Shown here: one piece after another, positions 1 through 10,000 of the stretch
How positions within the stretch are numbered: the stretch's first letter is position 1
Layout: every line of letters starts with the position of its first letter
Assembly (NCBI RefSeq): GCF_020042345.1
Contig: NZ_CP083387.1
Location: forward strand, 4,712,001-4,776,000
Source: Arachidicoccus terrestris
Lineage (GTDB): Bacteria; Bacteroidota; Bacteroidia; Chitinophagales; Chitinophagaceae
Length of the DNA stretch: 64,000 bases
Reading direction: 5' to 3'
Notes under the pieces: generated by a model
What the model saw: the letters and a program-made list of their open reading frames with translations, nothing else
Told to the model about the DNA's origin: nothing
Databases searched by the model: none
Program-made: the position numbers and the translations under genes

Positions 1-766
1 TGGTGGTTACCAGTACAACCCCGTTGGCAGCTTCCACCCCGTAGATGGCAGCCGACGCATCTTTTAATACAGAGATACTCTCAATGTCATTGGGGGAAAT
101 ATTATTGAACTGGCCTTCATCCTGTGGGATGCCATCAATTATGTATAAAGCAGCCCCCATGTTTCTGATAGAAATATTGGCGCTGGCACCCGGACGACTG
201 TCAGACATCCGGAAGGATACCCCCGGCAGCTTGCCTGCAAGAATAGCGCTCACGGTAGAGCCATTGTGGTTGTTCTCTATATCCTTACTCGAAACCGTGG
301 CAATCGCCGAGGTTACATCAGATCTTTTCTTGTTGCCGTAACCGATAACAATAACGTCATTCAGGCTGCTGTCCGCCGCTTCAATCAGCTGGATCTCCAT
401 ACTCTCTGTGTTACCCAAAGCGAGTCGTTGGTCTATATAACCGATGAAAGAAACATATAAGGTATCACCCTCATTCGCTTTGATAGCGAAAGAGCCATCT
501 GCCAGACTGAGTGTACCGGAAGCGGCGCTTTTAGCTTTGAGTGAAACCCCTTCCATAGGCTTTCCCTGAGTGTTATAGACATGACCGTGGTAATCATGCA
601 GATCTCCGTCGCCAGTATTACCTGTCTGGTCCTGGGCTAACAGACAATGACTGATGCCCACGATAAGGATGGTGAATAACACAGGACGCAGTATGGGGAC
701 GGTCTTAAACAGCCGCCTTCCAGGGATCCGGGTATCACCATTTTTTTGTTTTGATTTAGTTTTCAT
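1..766 (-). CDS. SusC/RagA-type TonB-dependent outer-membrane receptor, N-terminal part (cut by window edge)
   Basis: Reading the minus strand from an ATG at 766 gives an open frame that runs off the left edge. About 255 residues are visible. They hold a signal peptide with an unusually long charged N-terminus, a carboxypeptidase-regulatory-like repeat with the usual ending (VSFIGYIDQ), the hinge NDVIVIGYG, and a TonB plug domain ending in AANGVVLVTT. This is the standard start of SusC-family receptors, which use TonB energy to import glycans or other ligands handed over by SusD lipoproteins. The SusD partner, if present, lies outside the window. A perfect 16-bp palindrome at 1192-1207 lies upstream and is shared in part with two other SusC genes here. 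The family call is secure; the substrate is unknown. Confidence 0.93.
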   Translation of the reverse strand, partial: MKTKSKQKNGDTRIPGRRLFKTVPILRPVLFTILIVGISHCLLAQDQTGNTGDGDLHDYHGHVYNTQGKPMEGVSLKAKSAASGTLSLADGSFAIKANEGDTLYVSFIGYIDQRLALGNTESMEIQLIEAADSSLNDVIVIGYGNKKRSDVTSAIATVSSKDIENNHNGSTVSAILAGKLPGVSFRMSDSRPGASANISIRNMGAALYIIDGIPQDEGQFNNISPNDIESISVLKDASAAIYGVEAANGVVLVTT

Positions 767-960
767 AAAAAAAATTTTAGGATAGTAATTTGTTAGAACC
801 GGTGTGCTGTAGCATTTATCTGGTAGGCTATCGTGGCATTTACGGTCAATGAGTACAGATTTATTTTTTCAGTTAAGGAATATATTCGCCTGAAATAGCC
901 ACCGCCATAGATGATTGCAGTCGTGTTCGTTATTATTTCAACGAATGCGATCAATACCTT

Positions 961-999
961 AGCTCACAGATGATGACCATTAGCCATCATCTGTGAGCT
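961..999. repeat. Perfect inverted repeat, 15-bp arms, 9-nt loop
   Basis: The arm AGCTCACAGATGATG at 961-975 pairs exactly with 985-999. No T-run follows on either strand, so it is not a typical intrinsic terminator. It lies about 195 bp upstream of the SusC start at 766 and could be an operator or an mRNA leader hairpin. Confidence 0.7.
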
Positions 1000-1191
1000 G
1001 TAACAGCAGTCCCTTGAGCTGTTTAGCTGCACCAATTGTAATCACAGCAGATGCGCTACAGTGACTGGTGACAATTTGATTAAATGCAGTATGATTTCTT
1101 ATATAATTACTTTGCATGACAACAATTTTGTAGTTGATAACTGTAATAATCTGATTTGACTATAGGGCATAAAATGGCCTTTCAGGCCCAG

Positions 1192-1207
1192 ACGCAAACG
1201 TTTGCGT
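1192..1207. promoter_or_regulatory. LacI-family-type operator palindrome upstream of SusC
   Basis: The sequence ACGCAAACGTTTGCGT is a perfect 16-bp palindrome with the central CG and AAACGTTT core typical of LacI-family (LacI/PurR/GalR) operators. Related sites occur upstream of the SusC genes starting at 23660 and 52600. No LacI-family gene is in the window, so the regulator is inferred. The site is about 430 bp upstream of the SusC start. Confidence 0.62.
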
Positions 1208-1350
1208 TAAAAGGCTTGATAAAACCAGCGTATTACTGGTTCGTTGTTGATATGTTATTCACCGGATTTTACTGACAATCAGCCGGTCTTAATTTGGATA
1301 CCCATGCTGCTTTCGTTTTACTTTTCTTCAATGTGGCTTTAAATTCCCAG

Positions 1351-1408
1351 ACGAAAAAAGATGTTTGTCAGAAACTTATACGTTTAAGCATGACAGACAC
1401 ACATCTTT
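1351..1408 (-). terminator. Possible intrinsic terminator (minus strand)
   Basis: On the minus strand an arm at 1396-1408 pairs with 1357-1369 (13 bp, one mismatch) and is followed by a run of six T. The loop is long at 26 nt. The nearest minus-strand gene ends at 2162, roughly 750 bp away, so it would end either a long 3' UTR or an unrecognised transcript. Confidence 0.4.
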
Positions 1409-2161
1409 CTCAACAGAAGTAATATTTATTCAATAAAAAGTTTACGCATAAAGCGTAATCGTTTGCATTGACAACACAAAAAAATAGCTTTCGCGACGCT
1501 TTAATTTTGATTAAACTAGATTTAATAAGATGTTACTACCATCGGTTTTTAATTGCCTCAAATTCCAATTCAAAATCCCGGGCAATGCATAGGACGTTTT
1601 TATAAGATTAATCATCGTAATTTATTCAGTTTTACTTCAACGAGGATTTAAATTAATAAATCATTGACAGTAATTTGGCATTTTCAAACGGGATTAGGCA
1701 ATTATTCGTTATTCATTTAACATTCATTAACATAGTTTGGCGCATTTTTATTAAATAAACGTAAATGAATCAATTCGTTATTTTTGTAATGTCATAAAAA
1801 TCTTTGATAAGAAGCCAATAGGGCCGTTAAGCCGATTTATGTATTAAAAAGTAGTTTCTAGTATTTTTGAAATGGCGTTTCCGGCAATTAAAAACGGCCT
1901 TGAATCATCCTTTTACGGTGAAAGTATACAGCCTTGAGCTGACGGTTATTGCTGAACGGTAGATAAGGTATGTCATTCGCCCCGGTTAGCCAATTTATTA
2001 AAACTTTTGGACAGAATGGCGCTAATGTTGGCGTTGAATTTCATCTCTGAATCTATCGGCAAAGAACTCGAAAAGCAAAAAACAGTCAGTGATGTCAAGA
2101 GATCTTTGGCGGAGGCATGCGCTTTCTCTTATCCCCTCAAATATTTACATCCATCTTCATT

Positions 2162-3349
2162 CTATATAAAATCATACATACCGTTTTTCCACCCCAGAAC
2201 TTTTGTTGCGTCTGCTTTAAGCCAGTTTTTTAAAACAGTTGCATAAACCTTGCGAAAATCCTCTATGAATATGAGATCTCCCTGATCAAGTTTTTGCAGA
2301 TCGGGTAAGGCATTCAGGATACCTGTTTTCTTCAATCCCCCTGAGATAAAGAACATCTGATTGGCAGTGCCATGATCGGTTCCACCACTGGCATTTTGAG
2401 CAACTCTCCTTCCAAATTCTGAAAAAGTCATGATCATTACATCCTTAAAAAGTCCATTTTGTTTAAGGTCCGTTACAAAGGCTTCTACTGCTTTATTCAT
2501 GGTCTTGAACAGGTTTTCCTGCCTTTGCTTTTGATTAACATGAGTGTCGAAGCTACCAATTTCTACATAATACACACTTGTATTAATATCAGATTTGATA
2601 AGAGAGGCGATCGTCTTAAAATCTTTCCCCAATGCAGAATTCGGATAAATCGTGTCTGTTTTTTTAGCTTTGCTTTTTTCGAAGATATAGCCCGCATTGC
2701 CAATAGTTGATCCTAAAGTCTGATACAAATACGCCACTGTTTCATCATGATGGTCGTGATGGTCATATAGTGACTTAAAATAAGTCTCCTGACTGGTGCG
2801 ATACATTTTGGCGGGATCTTTAAAGGCAAAAGCCTTATTGTGTTCACCTTTTAGGGCCAGACTAAGCATATCGTTGATTTCTAATGCCTGTGTCGGATGA
2901 CCACAGTTATAGCAAGCTTCATCCAGGTACCGCCCTATCCAACCGGTTTCCAGAAATTCATTGCTTTTACTCGCACTCTGCCAAATGTCCATACTTCGAA
3001 AATGGGATTTATCGGGCCTGGGATAGCCAACATTGTTTAATACCGCCATCTCTCCATTGTCATACAGCTGCTTGAAAAAGCGCAAAGCAGGGTTGATACC
3101 CGCGTCATCGTTAAGAGGTAATGCGTTATTCACGGCGATCGTCTGCCTTTCCCGGAAATAGATATCATTTCTGGTGGGAATAATCGTATTCAGTCCGTCG
3201 TTACCGCCACTGAGCTGAAGAATAACCAATACTTTGCCTTTCATTTCCATTGCTCCCGGCAGATTCATGGCTTTCAGGAATTTCGGCACCATAAATGAGG
3301 CGCTGGCCAGAGAGGTTAGCTGGAGGAATTCACGTCTTTTAATAAGCAT
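2162..3349 (-). CDS. DUF1501 family exported protein
   Basis: The 395-residue protein starts with a Tat-like signal (KRREFLQL at residues 4-11, then a hydrophobic stretch). It carries DUF1501 hallmarks: LQLSGGNDGLNT near residues 44-55, a central IGSFDTH segment, and FSEFGRR followed by GGTDHG near residues 308-327. DUF1501 proteins belong to the alkaline-phosphatase/sulfatase-like fold superfamily and are almost always encoded next to a DUF1800 gene, as here (18-bp gap). Their biochemical role is not established; the Tat signal indicates export in folded form, perhaps with bound metal. This is the second gene of a two-gene minus-strand operon. Family assignment is firm; no function is claimed. 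Confidence 0.9.
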   Translation of the reverse strand: MLIKRREFLQLTSLASASFMVPKFLKAMNLPGAMEMKGKVLVILQLSGGNDGLNTIIPTRNDIYFRERQTIAVNNALPLNDDAGINPALRFFKQLYDNGEMAVLNNVGYPRPDKSHFRSMDIWQSASKSNEFLETGWIGRYLDEACYNCGHPTQALEINDMLSLALKGEHNKAFAFKDPAKMYRTSQETYFKSLYDHHDHHDETVAYLYQTLGSTIGNAGYIFEKSKAKKTDTIYPNSALGKDFKTIASLIKSDINTSVYYVEIGSFDTHVNQKQRQENLFKTMNKAVEAFVTDLKQNGLFKDVMIMTFSEFGRRVAQNASGGTDHGTANQMFFISGGLKKTGILNALPDLQKLDQGDLIFIEDFRKVYATVLKNWLKADATKVLGWKNGMYDFI

Positions 3350-3367
3350 TACACAAAATTTATAGTT

Positions 3368-4768
3368 TTAACAAAGCTGGTATTCCGGCGTACTCATGAT
3401 ATCAATAATACGCCGGCTGAAATCCCCATCTGCGTATTTTTTTATCAGGTTCCGATTAATACTGCCGTCGTTTAACAGCAGGATCCCGGCCGCGTCCCTT
3501 CCTGAAAAGGCCGCTTCTACCTGCGGCCAGAAAATAGACATATGCGGGTTTTTGAAATTCCTGGCGAGGCTTTTCTGTCTTTTAAGGCCCATATCTATAT
3601 CGTCATCACTGCCAGGGCTCAGATCCAGAGGACGGAGCCCGCTCCATATCTGGGGGATCTGCATCCTGAGTAAAAGCGTGGAACTGTCGATCCAGGCGTT
3701 GCCCGATGGCCAGCCCGAAACATTTGGCGGATATAATAACATCTGTCCCAGTAACCTTTGATAAACAATCAGGTTTTCAGGATCATTCATTTTCATAGGG
3801 AGCATGCGCATGATGCCAGCCATAAGTTCTATAGGAGATTTTATTTTAGTGCCAATATTTTGTTTGTCATAGAACCAGGAGGACATAAAAATGCCTTCCA
3901 ACAGCCTGGGAATATCATACCCTGCATCGTAGAACTGCCGGCTTAACGTGGCAACGACCTGTTCATCAATTTGCTCATTTACAAAAAAACGGTATAACTT
4001 GGCTGTAATAAAACGAGCGGTCGCCTTTTGCTCTAAAATGATATTCAACACATCATTCCCGTCAAAATTTCCGGTCTTACCTAAAAAGGTCTTACTTCCA
4101 TTGTCATGAAACTTATCTCTTTTAATAAACGTTCCGTTTCTATCGTAGGACCAACCTGTATAGGCTCTGGCTGCCTCCCGAATATCCGTTTCTGTATAAT
4201 GCCCCCTGCCCATTGTAAAAAGTTCCATTACCTCTCTGGCAAAATTTTCATTGGGATGCCCTTTCCTATTTTGCTGATTATTGAGGAAGCTAAGCATAGC
4301 CGGCGCCTTGGAAACGGCAAATAGAAGATCTTTAAAATTGCCAAGCGCATTTTCCCTGATCACATTTAGAAGTTGCTGGCTTAATTTAGGATTGGCTACT
4401 CTCGTGGCAAAATGCCCATGCCAGAAAAAGGCCATCTTCTCTCTCAACTGGTCTTCGGAATGGACCATTTCATGCAGGAAATTAAGGTTGAGTTCTATGT
4501 TTTGTTGCCTGTTACGCCGTTGTACCTGCTTTTTCTGTTCGGCGTTCAATTTTGATATCCTGCCGTAATCAAAATTGATCGCCGGGGAATCAAAACGGAT
4601 GGGTTTAAATGCTCTTTTCTTCACATATCCTTTCCAGATATCTGTGTGATTTTGCATTTCACAGACTTTAATCTGGGTTAAACTCATTCCAAATCCCGCC
4701 CGGCTTACCAGGTGCTTATTTTTTGTAAACTCAGAAGCCATACCACTATATTTTATAATTTCTGTCAA
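3368..4768 (-). CDS. DUF1800 family protein
   Basis: The 466-residue protein matches DUF1800: HLVSRAGFG near residues 19-27, an FFWHGHFA segment near 114-121, and a NFAREVMELFTMG...EAARAYTGW block near 174-206. DUF1800 and DUF1501 are conserved partners in Bacteroidota, Planctomycetota and Proteobacteria, with no settled function. No signal peptide is obvious, unlike the DUF1501 partner. The chosen ATG at 4768 gives MTEIIKYSG; an internal Met at residue 10 just before the conserved region is an alternative start. The gene is first in the pair, and the DUF1501 gene follows after 18 bp. Confidence 0.9.
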   Translation of the reverse strand: MTEIIKYSGMASEFTKNKHLVSRAGFGMSLTQIKVCEMQNHTDIWKGYVKKRAFKPIRFDSPAINFDYGRISKLNAEQKKQVQRRNRQQNIELNLNFLHEMVHSEDQLREKMAFFWHGHFATRVANPKLSQQLLNVIRENALGNFKDLLFAVSKAPAMLSFLNNQQNRKGHPNENFAREVMELFTMGRGHYTETDIREAARAYTGWSYDRNGTFIKRDKFHDNGSKTFLGKTGNFDGNDVLNIILEQKATARFITAKLYRFFVNEQIDEQVVATLSRQFYDAGYDIPRLLEGIFMSSWFYDKQNIGTKIKSPIELMAGIMRMLPMKMNDPENLIVYQRLLGQMLLYPPNVSGWPSGNAWIDSSTLLLRMQIPQIWSGLRPLDLSPGSDDDIDMGLKRQKSLARNFKNPHMSIFWPQVEAAFSGRDAAGILLLNDGSINRNLIKKYADGDFSRRIIDIMSTPEYQLC

Positions 4769-5318
4769 CTTCTACACAGCAAAGTTATCCCTATTCCCTA
4801 CTAAATTAACGAAAATCATAACAGGTTGGATCCAAGTCTCCGTTAATTTAGCTCCGGTAGCCTTCGGTCAGGCTGGACGATTATGGCCCGCTCACAGTAA
4901 AAAATTGATTTTCATAAGGCCGATAGAACCGATTTATGGATTCCGTATAGGAAATAGCAATTAGATAACCTGTAATTATATAGGAATGGAAAATTGATTT
5001 TGATCTTTGCTGTCATAGAATATCAACTTACCAGACTGTAGGCTCCTTAACGGGAATCTCCAATATGAGAACTGATATTATTAGAAATAATGATCCGGGC
5101 CTTCTTGGACAGTTCTTTGAAAATTTAATTTAATTACAGCCTTAAACATTGTAATTCATCGACTTGTAATACGTCCGTTAAGGCACTGCAGTTATCAAAG
5201 AGCAGAATAAACCGGCTATCTGGGCAATGATCCGCTCTGATAAAGTGACAGTAAAAATTAATTGTTGTATTTTACTGCCATTACCGTGGTCAGGTGGCCA
5301 ATTTTAAATGAGAGAGTC
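4769..5318. other. Gene-free stretch
   Basis: AT-rich intergenic DNA between the divergent DUF1800 gene (minus) and the small membrane protein gene (plus). No gene, clear promoter motif or hairpin with a T-run was recognised. Confidence 0.5.
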
Positions 5319-5573
5319 ATGAATCTTATCAAACTATCCGGGTGGCTGGGCGTTATGTTCTACTTGGTAGCCTATTTATTACTAGTCATCAAAAAATTAA
5401 GATCAGAGCGCCCCTTATATCATATACTTAATATACTAGGGGCCATCGGGCTGTTGATAAATGCATGGCTGCTTGACGACTATCCCAATCTGGCGGTGAA
5501 TATTGTCTGGGCATTCATAGCGGTCTATGCGATTATAATGATTGTTAAAAGGTCAAACAGAAATATCAAGTAA
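5319..5573 (+). CDS. Small membrane protein, CBU_0592-like
   Basis: From the ATG at 5319 the product is 84 residues with three hydrophobic segments (about residues 5-23, 33-48 and 54-74) separated by short charged loops and a basic tail (KRSNRNIK). The pattern GWLGVMFYLVAYLL, then LYHILNILGAIGLLINAWL, then NIVWAFIAVYAI resembles the small CBU_0592-type membrane family of unknown function. A longer reading from 5262 adds 19 residues unlike the family, so the internal start, preceded by a purine-rich GAGAG, is preferred. Its last 21 bp overlap the 3' end of the TetR gene on the other strand. Confidence 0.7.
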   Translation: MNLIKLSGWLGVMFYLVAYLLLVIKKLRSERPLYHILNILGAIGLLINAWLLDDYPNLAVNIVWAFIAVYAIIMIVKRSNRNIK

Positions 5574-6152
5574 GCTAATGGCGTGATCTTTATATCTTTT
5601 AAGATTCTCACCATATTCTTTTTTGTCTCTGATCAGGCTTAAATAATAGTAAGCACCATCAACTAATACAAAAATAAGGTCTGCAGTTGTTTCGGCATTC
5701 TTTACTTCGATTTCGCCATTCGCGATACATCGGGAAATTAAAGCGGATAGCCGGCTTCGCAGGGCCTTTAAAACGATCCTGTATCTTCCCTGGATGGTCT
5801 TATCCCTAAACGTCAAGGCGTAACAACTGTAGGAAACACTGTCGTCAAATAAAAGATTCCATTTGTTAGAGAAAAGCCTTTCAATCACTTTGATCAGCTC
5901 TTCCAGTGAGCTGATCGTATTTTTACCTTTGACATCAAAGATCAGAAGATATTTATCTAATATATATTCCACCAAACCATAGAGTAAATACTCCTTGGTT
6001 TTAAAGTAATGCATGATCAGACTTGGCTGAATATTAATTAACTGGGCGGTTTTGGCAATTGAGGCATTCTCCAGTCCTTCTTTTTTGGCAAGTTCATAAA
6101 AAGCAATAATAATCTCTTTTTGCCGCGGTTCTCTTAGACTTTTTCTTCCCAT
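5553..6152 (-). CDS. TetR/AcrR family transcriptional regulator
   Basis: The 199-residue product from the ATG at 6152 begins with MGRKSLREPRQKEII and has the TetR N-terminal helix-turn-helix: LENASIAKTAQLINIQPSL followed by the characteristic MHYFKTKEYLL (about residues 29-58). The C-terminal ligand domain is helical and diverged. An in-frame ATG at 6191 would add 13 residues (MYTLYVLFKFNYY) that do not look like a TetR N-terminus, so the shorter start is preferred. Ligand and targets are unknown; the only close neighbour is the convergent small membrane protein, whose 3' end it overlaps by 21 bp. Confidence 0.88.
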   Translation of the reverse strand: MGRKSLREPRQKEIIIAFYELAKKEGLENASIAKTAQLINIQPSLIMHYFKTKEYLLYGLVEYILDKYLLIFDVKGKNTISSLEELIKVIERLFSNKWNLLFDDSVSYSCYALTFRDKTIQGRYRIVLKALRSRLSALISRCIANGEIEVKNAETTADLIFVLVDGAYYYLSLIRDKKEYGENLKRYKDHAISLLDISV

Positions 6153-7013
6153 ATAATAATTAAATTTAAATAAGACATACAGGGTATACAACAGGTTATG
6201 TTACAAGATTAAAGTACAAATTACATTCATAAAGATAAACAGATTTGCAAACGCAATGTTAATCCAATAAGAAAATTTTTATACAATGATGAATCGATAT
6301 ACTTTTATTGAACATTCAATCAATATATTATTTTATACCTGAGCGCGCAACAAAAAGATGCTGCGTTGTTCCGATCGAAAACGAAGATGCACAGGCCAGG
6401 ATATACGGGACCCTCAGCGCATGCAGGGTATAATAATGATTACAGTTTTTACATAGAGATTCATTAGGCACTTCCTGCGAGATCGCTCTAGGAAAATATA
6501 AAGCGCTGGCAGGAGGCCCTTAAATATGCTGGCGAAATACTGAACTAATTGGCGTGTATCTTTTATTTCAAAGGTAATGCCTGGGTTATGACTGTAGTCA
6601 TCGCCGGACGATCCTCATAAACCGAATATAAACATAATTAACGCAGAATGGAACTCCTTTATGGTATGAATTACGATAATGAGATTTCAGGCAATCCAGG
6701 CGCCTTTTCAACCGGATCGGGTATCGTATCTGTGTTATCAAAACTTGCCGTTCCCAAAATTTACGACGTTACCTGTTTGTTGTACCGGTTTCAAATAATG
6801 ATAAGAAGTCTGTCATAATCTGTAACGATACAGAAATTCGATAATAAAAAATTAAAGTAACCATTAAAATATAATAAATGATTCGACATTACAGGACCTA
6901 GCCATTCAACTGTTCACATCTTCATGTTCGCCAGACAGTCGTCTGATTTTACTATAGGCGATACCATCCATTCGGCATACAAATCTTAACTAATTCATCT
7001 AATTGAAAGAACC
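6153..7013. other. Gene-free stretch between TetR and SusC genes
   Basis: About 860 bp of AT-rich DNA between divergent genes. No reading frame with coding character was seen. A short TTTGCAAACGCAA element near 6243 resembles half of the LacI-type palindromes seen elsewhere, but it is not a convincing site. Confidence 0.5.
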
Positions 7014-10000
7014 ATGCGAAAGTTCATATTTACAATTGTCTTTTCCCTTGTTTTTTGCACCCTGGCCCTGGCACAAAATATAGAGATTAAAGGCACGATC
7101 AGGTCTGCCGCAGATAGCAGTGTGCTGCAAGGCGCCTCCGTTGTTGTCAAAGGAAAAACAGGAGGCTCGATCACCAATACCACGGGCTTCTTTACCATAC
7201 ACTGCCCTGCTGACGCTGTGCTGGTGTTTAGCTATATAGGCTATATAGCTAAAGAAGTGCCCGTAAACAGTCAGACAAACCTACATATCCTTTTAAACCC
7301 TGCGTCACAAAACCAGTTAGGGGATGTCGTGGTTACAACTGCCTTGGGTATTAAAAAGGAACAAAAAGCCCTGGGCTATTCCGTTCAGGAGGTCAAGGGA
7401 GCTGCCCTTGAAAAAGTTAAAACCTCAACTGCTGTGGGGGCCCTTGTCGGCAAGGTTGCAGGCCTGAATATCAAGAACACCACTGATCTGTTTCGTAATC
7501 CCGGCATTTCCCTGAGAGGAGAATCTCCGCTGGTGGTCATTGACGGCATTCCGGATCCCAATGCAGACCCTTATAAAGTTAATGCTGACGACATAGAAAG
7601 TGTTACTGTGTTAAAAGGAACAGCCGCCGGCGCCCTTTACGGGGCTATTGGTATCCATGGCGCTATTTTATATACAACCAAAAAGGGAAAGCGGGGCAAA
7701 CTAAATGTAGAGATCAATTCTTCTACCCTCTTCCAGGCTGGCTATACCAGAATACCAAAGGTGCAGACCATCTATGGTGGTGGTGATCAAGGTAAATATG
7801 CCTATATCGATGGCAGTGGCGGCGGACTGGAAGGTGGCGGCTGGATCTGGGGGCCTAAATTAGACCAGAAAGACCCCTCTACAGAAAGTGGTTTTGTAGA
7901 ATTGCCACAGTATAACAGCCCTTATGACCCCAGCCAGAACTATACCGTTCGGTATGCAGATGGTTCGACCTACACGGGGCATTACAAGCCCCTGCCCTGG
8001 GTATCCAGGGGAAGCAATAATATTAAAAACTTTTTCCGGCCTGGTATTTTATCCACCAATAGCATTTCTGCGTCGGTAGGCAGTGACAAGGGGTCATTCA
8101 GGGTATCCGCTGCGCATAACTATCAAAGGGGATTAGTGCCGAATACTGCTGTCAATAATTCCACTTTTTCAATAGGAGGTAATTACGCACTGACATCCAA
8201 ATTAAATATCGATGGCAAATTGACCTATAATAGGGAATACTCGGAAAATTACCCCACAGTAGGCTATAGTCCACAAAATATACTCTACAATCTGATCTTG
8301 TGGATCGGCCCCGATGTAGATATCCGGGATTTACGTAATTACTGGGCGAAAGATCAGGAAGGTATCCAGCAAAGAAACTACAATCTATCTTGGTATAACA
8401 ATCCTTATTTTCAAGCTTATGAATATCTGAATGGCTACGTTAAAGATAATACTTTTGGACAGGCGACCATGACTTATCAGTTCAATAAGGATTTTTCCCT
8501 GGTATTTAGAAACGGGTTTAATGCATACGGAGAAAATACGGAGATCAGGGTGCCAAAAAGCTATATAGGATATGGCGATAAATCCCTGGGCAATTATTCA
8601 AATGCCAAAACCAACTATTTTGATATCACCTCTGATTTAATACTGACCTATAAGCATACCTTCAGTGATTATCTAAAGATCAACCTGACAGCAGGTGCTT
8701 CTAATTCCTATAGAAACAGCAAATATCTGTATGCTGCCACGGACGGCCTCACAGTGCCCGACCTATACACACTGAGTAACTCAATCAATCCCGTTAGCGG
8801 CTTAAGCTCCCTGCAGGAACGCAGAACCGCCAGTTTGTATGGAACGGCTGATATTGAAGCCCTGAAATTCCTGTATTTTTCATTTACCGGCAGAAGAGAT
8901 CAGACCTCTACCCTACCTGTTTCAAACAATGCCTATTTTTATCCATCAGTAGGTGTTTCGGCCGTGTTGTCGGACGCCTTGCAGCTACCTGAATTCATCT
9001 CGTTTTGGAAACTGAGAGCTTCCTGGGCACAGGTCAATACAGGTATTATTGATAACAATGATGCGTATTCCCACATCCTGACCTATAGTAATGGCATCAA
9101 GTGGAATAGCGTTCCTTCACTTTACTGGCCCACCTCGGTCATCAACCCGGTTTTGATCCCTCAGACAACAAAATCAGGGGAATATGGAATGACATTGGGA
9201 TTGTTTAAAAACAGGATCAATATAGATGCCACTTTCTTTAGAAATGTCAACTCCAATAATTATGTCCGGGGACCGCAGTCTCAGGCCAGTGGCTACACCA
9301 GCGTCTTACAGAATGCGGATGTCTATCTTAAAAAAGGCTGGGAATTTATCGTAAGCGGTGTGCCGTTCAAAAATGCAGATTTCAAATGGGAGACCACACT
9401 TAACTTTAGCAATATCCATGAATGGCTGCAGCAGGCGACGCTTTCCGATGACGGATATATCGGCACCTATTTAAAAGAAGGCGCCAGAACCGATAAGCTC
9501 TATATCAGCGATTATCTGACCCCGGACGGCAGAGCCATATACGGCAGCGACGGATATCCCGCCAACACCGGAGCTACGCTTACCGGAGGTGTATATGGTT
9601 ATACACTGGGTTACAGTGACCCAGATTGGATCTATGGATTTCAAAACAGTTTCACCTACCGGAATTTTCAGTTTAGCTTTTCCTTTGACGGCCGCCTCGG
9701 AGGTTTGATCTACTCCTCCACCAATCAGAAGATGTGGTGGGGCGGCACAGCTCCCGGTACCGTTACCAAATACCGTGATGATGCAATTGCCGGTAATAAT
9801 ACCTATGTCGGCCCGGGCGTGATAATTACTGAGGGCAGTGTTACCTATGATGACCATGGAAACATTCTGGAAGATACCAGAAAGTATGCTCCTAACACGA
9901 CACCGGTAAACTATATCAGCTTTATGCAATCCACTTCAGGTGGCATGTCCAACAATTATTTCTATTACAGTGGTTCTTACTTAAAACTCCGAGAAATAGC

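Larger units (their letters stand above)
767..2161. other. Long gene-free stretch with several inverted repeats
   Basis: No convincing gene was found on either strand. The stretch is AT-rich and holds a 15-bp perfect hairpin (961-999), a palindromic operator-like site (1192-1207), a weaker half-site near 1453-1468 and a minus-strand terminator-like hairpin (1351-1408). It separates the SusC start at 766 from the 3' end of the DUF1501 gene at 2162. Confidence 0.6.

Noticed and set aside
2007-2246. 79-residue plus-strand open frame
   Set aside because: It overlaps the 3' end of the DUF1501 gene on the other strand, and its C-terminal half is the reverse frame of that gene; no family features.
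6240-6258. TTTGCAAACGCAA as a LacI-type operator near the TetR gene
   Set aside because: It matches only one half of the consensus, and the palindrome it forms (TTTGCAAA) lacks the central CG.
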